A stretch of 5,091 nucleotides of DNA from Chloroflexota bacterium (lineage in GTDB: Bacteria; Chloroflexota; Limnocylindria; Limnocylindrales; CSP1-4): the NCBI GenBank assembly GCA_013698385.1, contig JACCVB010000257.1:1-5091 (forward strand). The letters are read 5' to 3'. This document shows positions 1 through 3,649 of the stretch, in pieces. Below the pieces are notes generated by a model. It was not told the DNA's origin and made no database searches. It saw nothing but the letters and a program-made list of their open reading frames with translations. Numbering within the stretch: position 1 is the stretch's first letter; every line of letters starts with the position of its first letter. The position numbers and the translations under genes were made by a program.

Positions 1-199
1 CGTGGCCAGAGGCTGTATGGTGCTGCGCGACGTGGGCCGCCTCCGCCGCGCTGGCGGCTGCCGTCGTACTCGTGATGTCCGTGATGGCGGCGATATGGTC
101 CCAATCGATCCCGTGGCGGATCCCCAGGACCAGGCCCGTGAGCAGGACACCAACGCCGGCCGGAGAGGCCGTGACCTGCGCGATCGACTCGAACACCAT
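1..199 (-). CDS. NiCoT-family nickel/cobalt permease, N-terminal fragment
   Basis: Membrane permease expected to import Ni2+ (or Co2+) across the cytoplasmic membrane. Only the first 66 codons are present; the gene continues past the left edge. Reading the minus strand from ATG at 199, a hydrophobic segment (about residues 14-27) runs into RHGIDWDHIAAITDITS (residues 28-44). This contains the HX4DH signature of the NiCoT (HoxN/NixA/NicT) family: His29, Asp34 and His35, known in the family to be essential for metal transport in transmembrane helix II. A histidine-rich stretch follows (His56, 60, 61, 66), probably in a loop. The start is supported by an AAGAGG Shine-Dalgarno-like sequence just upstream (minus strand, about 203-208). 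The gene is divergent from a Fur-family regulator, which fits metal-controlled uptake. Family assignment rests on one motif plus context. Metal specificity is inferred, and a related HupE/UreH-type transporter is less likely. Confidence 0.85.
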   Translation of the reverse strand, partial: MVFESIAQVTASPAGVGVLLTGLVLGIRHGIDWDHIAAITDITSTTAAASAAEAAHVAQHHTASGH

Positions 200-202
200 G
201 TT

Positions 203-208
203 GCCTCT
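203..208 (-). promoter_or_regulatory. Ribosome binding site of the permease gene
   Basis: On the minus strand the sequence reads AAGAGG, three bases before the ATG at 199. It is purine-rich and resembles a Shine-Dalgarno sequence, though closer to the start than ideal. It supports the chosen start of the permease. Confidence 0.45.
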
Positions 209-242
209 TGACGCTGGACCGGAACGTCCGGTGCTGGCCGAG

Positions 243-272
243 ATACTATCGCAACGAGTTGCATCTAGGCAA
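243..272 (-). promoter_or_regulatory. Candidate promoter for the nickel permease
   Basis: On the minus strand, TTGCCT (272-267) lies 18 bases before TAGTAT (248-243). Each matches 4 of 6 bases of the sigma-70-type -35 and -10 consensus. Transcription would begin near 236, leaving a leader of about 37 nt before the permease ATG at 199. The -35 element falls inside the right arm of the inverted repeat at 256-276, so a repressor bound there would be well placed to block polymerase. This is pattern matching by eye and unproven. Confidence 0.4.
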
Positions 273-276
273 ACTC
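251..276. promoter_or_regulatory. Inverted-repeat operator candidate for the Fur-family regulator
   Basis: Two overlapping dyads sit in the divergent control region. GCAAC-GA-GTTGC occupies 251-262 with perfect 5-bp arms. GAGTTGC (256-262) and GCAAACTC (269-276) are inverted copies apart from one extra A, around a 6-bp centre, with TTGC-N6-GCAA as the exact core. The stretch is visibly more A/T-rich than its surroundings. Fur-family proteins bind dyads of about 19-21 bp. The TTGC/GCAA half-sites recall the Nur box known from Streptomyces (TTGCAA-N5-TTGCAA), but the spacing here differs, so it is not a match to that consensus. Overlap with the predicted permease -35 element supports an operator role. 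Confidence 0.45.
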
Positions 277-289
277 GGTGGTCGCTTCC

Positions 290-295
290 TATACT
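290..295 (+). promoter_or_regulatory. Candidate -10 element for the Fur-family gene
   Basis: TATACT matches 5 of 6 bases of the -10 consensus and stands out in this GC-rich context. It ends 7 bases before the GTG at 303, so transcription could start at or next to the start codon, giving a leaderless message. No convincing -35 hexamer is seen at normal spacing; the nearest TTGCAT (259-264) is 25 bases away. Confidence 0.4.
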
Positions 296-302
296 TCGTC
301 CC

Positions 303-827
303 GTGTCTCGTCCTGGATCGCCCGCACCCGCAAGCGGCAAGGCGCACGAGCGGGCGGCCCCCTGGGCGGGGATCCCGGATCGATTACGAGCGAAGGGCCT
401 GCGCTGGACGCCGCAGCGCCGGGTCCTGGTAGAGGTACTGGCCAGGACGGACGGCCATGTGACTGGCGCGGAGCTCGTGGAACGATGCCGCGAGCGAGAC
501 CCGGGGACCATCCCCTCGACGGTCTATCGCACGCTCGACGTGCTCGAGGAGCTCGGGGTCCTGAGCCATAGCCACGCGGCCGACGGCCGCGAGGAGTTCC
601 ATGTCCTCCCGGAGGCCGAGCACGGTCACCTGTATTGCCGGCGGTGCGGGGGCCAGTGGGAGTTGAGTGGGGATGATCCGGCCGTCATCGCGGCGCTCTC
701 GGCGTTCGAGACGCGGCGGCAGTTCGAGATCGACATCTCCCACCTGACGCTGGTGGGCCTGTGCGCGATCTGCCGGGCGGCCGATCCGGCCAGCCGTTCA
801 GAAGCTGACCCCGTAACGCCAGCCTGA
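303..827 (+). CDS. Fur-family metalloregulator, possibly nickel-responsive (Nur-like)
   Basis: Metal-dependent transcriptional repressor in the cytoplasm. With the GTG start at 303 it has 174 residues: a 26-residue non-conserved N-terminal extension, a winged-helix DNA-binding domain (about 27-88, including GLRWTPQR and the recognition-helix segment PSTVYRTLDVLEELGVL at 71-87), then the dimerisation and metal-binding domain. Two CxxC pairs, Cys112/115 (YCRRC) and Cys154/157 (CAIC), form the structural zinc site known in this family. His107, His109, Glu120 and His147 occupy usual regulatory metal-ligand positions, whereas the residue aligned with E. coli Fur Asp89 is Gly108. The frame is open back to 72, with other starts at ATG198 and GTG231, but these would place the operator inside the gene and add sequence with no family resemblance. 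The divergent NiCoT permease suggests nickel sensing; Fur, Zur or Mur specificity cannot be excluded. Deformylase follows after 5 nt. The family is certain, while the metal and start are inferred. Confidence 0.9.
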   Translation: MSRPGSPAPASGKAHERAAPWAGIPDRLRAKGLRWTPQRRVLVEVLARTDGHVTGAELVERCRERDPGTIPSTVYRTLDVLEELGVLSHSHAADGREEFHVLPEAEHGHLYCRRCGGQWELSGDDPAVIAALSAFETRRQFEIDISHLTLVGLCAICRAADPASRSEADPVTPA

Positions 828-832
828 TCCCC

Positions 833-1336
833 ATGGCGATCCTGCCCATCGTCCAGCTGGGCGACCCCGTCCTGCGCGTGCCGACCGTCCCGGTCCGGCA
901 CTTCGGCCGGTTGCTGGGTCGGCTGCTGGACGACATGACGGACACGATGCGCGACGCCCCGGGCGTCGGTCTGGCCGCCAATCAGCTCGGTCGCTCCGAG
1001 CGGGTCGCGGTCATCGAGGTCGAGGGTCGCCATATCGAGCTCGTCAACCCGATCCTGATCAGGGTGGACGGGACCCAGACGGATCTCGAGGGGTGCCTCT
1101 CCCTCGCCGGGTATTACGCGCCGACGACACGCGGTCGACGGGCCGTCGTCAGCGCCCTCGACCGGCGCGGACGACCGATCCGCGTGTCCGGCAAGGACTT
1201 CCTGGCGCGTGCCCTCCAGCACGAACTGGACCACCTGGACGGCCGGGTCTACATCGACCGGCTCGAGTCGCTCGATGCCCTGCGGCGCGCCGGCGAGCAT
1301 GACGACGACCCGGACGACGACGACTCGACCGACTGA
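833..1336 (+). CDS. def: Peptide deformylase
   Basis: Removes the N-formyl group from the initiator methionine of nascent proteins, acting in the cytoplasm near the ribosome exit. All three family motifs are intact: GVGLAANQ (residues 44-51), EGCLS (86-90) and QHELDH (129-134). The metal ligands are therefore Cys88, His130 and His134, with Glu131 as catalytic base. The 167-residue length is normal for bacterial deformylases. The ATG at 833 is 5 bases after the stop of the Fur-family gene and has no clear Shine-Dalgarno sequence, so translation is probably coupled to the upstream gene. The oddity is the C-terminus: after the conserved helix, the last 11 residues are DDDPDDDDSTD, encoded largely by repeated GAC codons. 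The native metal is ferrous iron in characterised bacterial enzymes, and Ni-substituted forms are active in vitro, which makes linkage to a metalloregulator suggestive. The usual partner, methionyl-tRNA formyltransferase, is not adjacent. Confidence 0.97.
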   Translation: MAILPIVQLGDPVLRVPTVPVRHFGRLLGRLLDDMTDTMRDAPGVGLAANQLGRSERVAVIEVEGRHIELVNPILIRVDGTQTDLEGCLSLAGYYAPTTRGRRAVVSALDRRGRPIRVSGKDFLARALQHELDHLDGRVYIDRLESLDALRRAGEHDDDPDDDDSTD

Positions 1337-1354
1337 CGACTGGACCGACTGACG
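1327..1354 (+). repeat. 12-bp direct repeat spanning the deformylase stop codon
   Basis: GACCGACTGACG occurs at 1327-1338 and again at 1343-1354, 16 bases apart. The first copy contains the deformylase TGA stop (1334-1336) and the second lies in the untranslated gap. Together with the GAC-rich codons just upstream (about 1301-1323), this looks like local slippage or duplication of low-complexity sequence rather than a functional site. Confidence 0.6.
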
Positions 1355-1401
1355 GCTCGCCGTCCGGCCATCTGAAACCCCCGCCGCTGCGAACCAAACA
1401 C

Positions 1402-1890
1402 ATGTGCGATCGAACCACCGAGCCCCGCACCGAATCCGTATGGGACTACCCGCGCCCGCCGCGAGTCGAGCCCGTGCCCCATCGGATCCGGGTCATCGTG
1501 GACGGGGTGACGATCGCCGACTCGACTCGGGCGATGCGCGTACTCGAGACGAGCCATCCACCGAATTACTACCTGCCGCCCGAGGATGTCCGGATGGACC
1601 TGCTGTCGGCGGGCCGTGGCCGGTCGGTGTGCGAGTGGAAGGGTTCCGCCGCGTACCACCACCTGCGGGTGGGGGAGCGCGTGCTCGAGGACGTTGCCTG
1701 GTCCTACGCGCGACCGCAGCCTAGCTTCGAGGCGATCGCCTCGTATCTCTCGTTCTACCCGGGTCGCGTGACGGAGGCGTGGGTCGGGGACGAGCGGGCG
1801 GTCGCGCAGGCCGGGGGCTTCTACGGCGGCTGGATCACGAGCTGGATCCGCGGGCCATTCAAGGGTGAACCGGGCACGACCGGCTGGTAG
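1402..1890 (+). CDS. DUF427 domain protein
   Basis: A complete 162-residue member of the DUF427 family (conserved, function unknown). Recognised from the family's ordered conserved blocks: SVWDYPRPPRVEP (12-24), VLETSHPPNYYLPPEDV (47-63), CEWKG (77-81), AWSY (99-102), SFYPGRV (117-123), GGFYGGWITS (138-147) and the terminal GPFKGEPGTTGW (151-162). Conserved His52, Cys77, Glu78, Trp79 and Lys80 and many aromatic residues suggest a ligand-binding or enzymatic pocket, but no reaction can be assigned. There is no signal peptide or membrane segment, so it is probably cytoplasmic. The ATG at 1402 lacks a good Shine-Dalgarno sequence but gives the N-terminus expected for the family. It lies 65 nt after the deformylase on the same strand, so it may be the third gene of that unit or have its own promoter. 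It converges with fabI, 12 nt from stop to stop. Confidence 0.9.
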   Translation: MCDRTTEPRTESVWDYPRPPRVEPVPHRIRVIVDGVTIADSTRAMRVLETSHPPNYYLPPEDVRMDLLSAGRGRSVCEWKGSAAYHHLRVGERVLEDVAWSYARPQPSFEAIASYLSFYPGRVTEAWVGDERAVAQAGGFYGGWITSWIRGPFKGEPGTTGW

Positions 1891-1902
1891 GACGAGCCGC
1901 GC

Positions 1903-2682
1903 TCACTCCTCGGTGGGCACGCCCAGGATGTTGAACCCGCCGTCCACGTACAGGATCTCTCCCGTGACCGCACTCGAGAGATCCGAGGCCAGGTAGACCG
2001 CGCTGCGACCGACATCCTCGGGCGTGATGTTGGCCCGCAACGGCGCGACCGCCGCGAACGCGCCATACATCTTCTTGAAGCCCGCGATCCCGCTCGCGCT
2101 GAGCGTTCGGACCGGACCGGCGCTGATCGCATTGACCCGCACGCCCTGGGGACCGAGATCGGCGGCGAGGTACCGGACCGACGCCTCCAGGGCCGCCTTG
2201 GCCACGCCCATCACGTTGTAATTGGCCACGACCTTCTCCGCTCCGTAGTAGCTCAGGGTGAGCACGGACGAGCCCGGCCGCAGGTGCGGCCGCGCGGCGC
2301 GCGTGAGAGCGACCAGGGAGTAGGTCGAGACATCCATCGCCAGCGCGAAGCCATCGCGTGACGTGTCCACGAACCCGCCGGACAGGTCCTCGCGCTTGGC
2401 GAAGGCCAAGGCATGGACGAGGATGTCGAGGCCATCATGGATCTCGGCCCAGCGCGTGAAGACGCGCTCGATGTCGGCGTCGGACTGGACATCGCACGCC
2501 TCGACGAAGGTCGATCCGATCGATTCCGCCAGCGGGCGGACGCGCTTGTCGATCAGGCTCTCGATCGACGAGAAGCCGACCGTGGCGCCCTCCGCGTGGA
2601 GGGCCTGGGCGATGCCCCACGCGATCGAGTGGTCGTTCGCGACCCCGAAGATCAGTGCCGTCTTGCCCTCGAGCAGGCCCAT
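1903..2682 (-). CDS. fabI: Enoyl-[acyl-carrier-protein] reductase (NADH), FabI type
   Basis: Catalyses the last step of each fatty-acid elongation cycle, reducing trans-2-enoyl-ACP with NAD(P)H in the cytoplasm (type II fatty-acid synthesis). The 259-residue protein is a short-chain dehydrogenase/reductase with the FabI nucleotide motif GVANDHSIAWGIA (13-25). The catalytic pair is Tyr155 and Lys162 in YNVMGVAK, and Tyr145 in SYYGAEK is the second conserved tyrosine; this Tyr-x9-Tyr-x6-Lys spacing is diagnostic of FabI. The substrate loop VRTLSASGI (191-199) and the C-terminal VDGGFNILG agree. Residue 93 is Ala where E. coli has Gly93, as in some Gram-positive FabI proteins. The start at 2682 is chosen because GGAGG lies 9 bases upstream and the protein then begins MGLLEGK as in relatives; in-frame ATG 2691 and GTG 2700 would leave the GGAGG too close or unused. 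The gene is divergent from a HAD phosphatase across 49 bp and convergent with the DUF427 gene. Confidence 0.96.
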   Translation of the reverse strand: MGLLEGKTALIFGVANDHSIAWGIAQALHAEGATVGFSSIESLIDKRVRPLAESIGSTFVEACDVQSDADIERVFTRWAEIHDGLDILVHALAFAKREDLSGGFVDTSRDGFALAMDVSTYSLVALTRAARPHLRPGSSVLTLSYYGAEKVVANYNVMGVAKAALEASVRYLAADLGPQGVRVNAISAGPVRTLSASGIAGFKKMYGAFAAVAPLRANITPEDVGRSAVYLASDLSSAVTGEILYVDGGFNILGVPTEE

Positions 2683-2691
2683 GTCGTCCAT

Positions 2692-2696
2692 CCTCC
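2692..2696 (-). promoter_or_regulatory. Shine-Dalgarno sequence deciding the fabI start
   Basis: On the minus strand GGAGG is followed by 9 bases and then ATG at 2682. This near-ideal spacing favours that start over the in-frame ATG at 2691, which directly abuts the GGAGG. Confidence 0.7.
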
Positions 2697-2719
2697 GCAC
2701 GTTCGGTCGCGGGCCAGCC

Positions 2720-2725
2720 TACCAT
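2720..2725 (+). promoter_or_regulatory. Candidate -10 element for the HAD phosphatase
   Basis: TACCAT (TANNNT form, 4 of 6 consensus) ends 6 bases before the ATG at 2732, a distance that would put the transcription start on the start codon. It overlaps TAGGCT on the minus strand (2721-2716), a possible -10 for fabI, so the 49-bp gap could hold back-to-back promoters. No clear -35 elements are seen in either direction. Confidence 0.3.
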
Positions 2726-2731
2726 CGCCCG

Positions 2732-3604
2732 ATGCCTGACCGACCCGCCGGCGGACCCGACGCCCTGCGGGCGGCGCTGCGTGGCGTTCGGGCGCTCCTG
2801 CTGGACCTCGACGGCGTCATCGTCGTCGCAGGTGAAGCCGTTCCTGGCGCCGCCGCCGCGATCGGCGAGCTGGGGCGGCGCGGGACCTCATATCGGATCG
2901 TGACCAACACTTCGGCGGTCAGCCGGGCCACCCTGTCGCGCTGGGCCGCGAAGCTGGGTACCGCGATCCCGCCCGAGCGGTTCCAGTCCGCCCTCTCGGC
3001 GTCGGCCGCCTGGGCGGCGCGGGTCCTGCCGGGCCAGCCGCTCTACGTCCTCGCTTCCGAGGATGCCCGAACCGAGTTCGCCGGGCAGCACCTCCTGACC
3101 CACGAGGCGGCCGGCGCCCGCGGTGCCCGGGCCGCGGCGGTCATCGTCGGCGACTCTCCCGAGGAGGCGACCTTCGACAACCTGAACCGGGCGTTTCGCC
3201 TCGTCATGGCGGGCGCCCAGCTGGTCGGCATGCACCGCAACCCGTGGTGGCTGACGGCCGAGGGGCCGACGCTCGATTCGGGCGCATTCGTGGCCGGCCT
3301 GGAGTTCTCCGCCGAAGTGCGCGCCCGGATCATCGGCAAGCCGGCACCCGCCTTCTTCTCGCTGGCCATCGGGGATCTCCGACGCGAGGTCGGCCGGGAC
3401 CTTGCGCGCCGCGATGTGGCGATGGTCGGTGACGACGTGCGCACGGATGTCCTCGCAGCTCAGCGAGCCGGCCTGCGCGGCATCTTCGTGCTGAGCGGCA
3501 AGCACGGCCCCGCCGACGCGGACGCGGCGGCCACGGAACGAAGTGGCCGACGCCCCGACGCCATCGCCCCCTCCCTGACCGAAGTCGTCGCCGCGCTAGA
3601 CTGA
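2732..3604 (+). CDS. HAD superfamily class IIA phosphatase, HDHD2/LHPP-like
   Basis: A 290-residue cytoplasmic Mg2+-dependent phosphohydrolase. HAD motif I is LLLDLDGVI (22-30), with nucleophile Asp25 and acid/base Asp27; motif II is VTNTS (57-61) with Thr58; motif III is Lys203 in GKPAPAFF; motif IV is VGDDVRTD (232-239) with Asp234 and Asp235 for metal binding. The large insert between motifs II and III is the class IIA (NagD-like) cap. Within it, VGMHRNPWW (165-173) followed by LDSGAFVAGLE (181-191) resembles the HDHD2/LHPP subgroup. Characterised relatives act on p-nitrophenyl phosphate, phosphoglycolate, or phosphohistidine/phospholysine and pyrophosphate, so the substrate here is unknown. 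The frame is open far upstream, but that stretch is antisense to fabI; ATG 2732 places motif I at the normal distance from the N-terminus. There is no Shine-Dalgarno sequence, which fits a leaderless start. The gene ends 45 bases before the aldehyde dehydrogenase gene. Confidence 0.92.
   Translation: MPDRPAGGPDALRAALRGVRALLLDLDGVIVVAGEAVPGAAAAIGELGRRGTSYRIVTNTSAVSRATLSRWAAKLGTAIPPERFQSALSASAAWAARVLPGQPLYVLASEDARTEFAGQHLLTHEAAGARGARAAAVIVGDSPEEATFDNLNRAFRLVMAGAQLVGMHRNPWWLTAEGPTLDSGAFVAGLEFSAEVRARIIGKPAPAFFSLAIGDLRREVGRDLARRDVAMVGDDVRTDVLAAQRAGLRGIFVLSGKHGPADADAAATERSGRRPDAIAPSLTEVVAALD
3575..3602 (+). promoter_or_regulatory. Candidate promoter for the aldehyde dehydrogenase gene
   Basis: CTGACC (3575-3580) and TAGACT (3597-3602) are separated by 16 bases; each matches 4 of 6 consensus positions. 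The -10 element overlaps the HAD stop codon. Transcription would begin near 3609, giving a leader of about 40 nt that contains the ribosome binding site. The dehydrogenase could therefore be expressed independently of the HAD gene, though read-through is also possible. Confidence 0.4.
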
Positions 3605-3634
3605 AGGGCCATCCGACCGACCCGCCGCTCGCAC

Positions 3635-3640
3635 GAGGGA
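3635..3640 (+). promoter_or_regulatory. Ribosome binding site of the aldehyde dehydrogenase gene
   Basis: GAGGGA lies 9 bases before the ATG at 3650 and fixes that start. It is one of the few clear Shine-Dalgarno sequences in the window. Confidence 0.6.
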
Positions 3641-3649
3641 CCGCCCACC

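Noticed and set aside
2..211. Plus-strand small open frame at the left edge
   Set aside because: It is the complement of the NiCoT permease start, which has the HX4DH motif and a ribosome binding site.
256..276. Exact Streptomyces-type Nur box
   Set aside because: Half-sites TTGC/GCAA are present, but the spacing (6 between cores) does not match TTGCAA-N5-TTGCAA, so only a generic Fur-family-like dyad is claimed.
626..1300. Long minus-strand open frame (224 codons) opposite the Fur-family and deformylase genes
   Set aside because: It is antisense to two genes with intact, diagnostic motifs. The predicted protein is rich in Arg, Asp, Gly and Pro with no recognisable domain, typical of GC-rich shadow frames.
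1351..1364. Hairpin GACGGC-TC-GCCGTC downstream of the deformylase gene as a terminator
   Set aside because: The stem is short, the 2-nt loop is too tight (a 5-bp stem with CTCG loop is the alternative), and no T-run follows, so it cannot be supported as an intrinsic terminator.
1891..1902. Bidirectional terminator between the DUF427 gene and fabI
   Set aside because: The 12-nt convergent gap and flanking coding ends show no stable stem with a T-tract on either strand.
2363..2731. N-terminal extension of the HAD protein using the long upstream open frame
   Set aside because: The extension is entirely antisense to fabI or in the gap, and the HAD core begins normally after ATG 2732.
2888..3505. 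Minus-strand open frame (205 codons) opposite the HAD gene
   Set aside because: Antisense to a complete HAD phosphatase; composition is biased and no motif is recognised.
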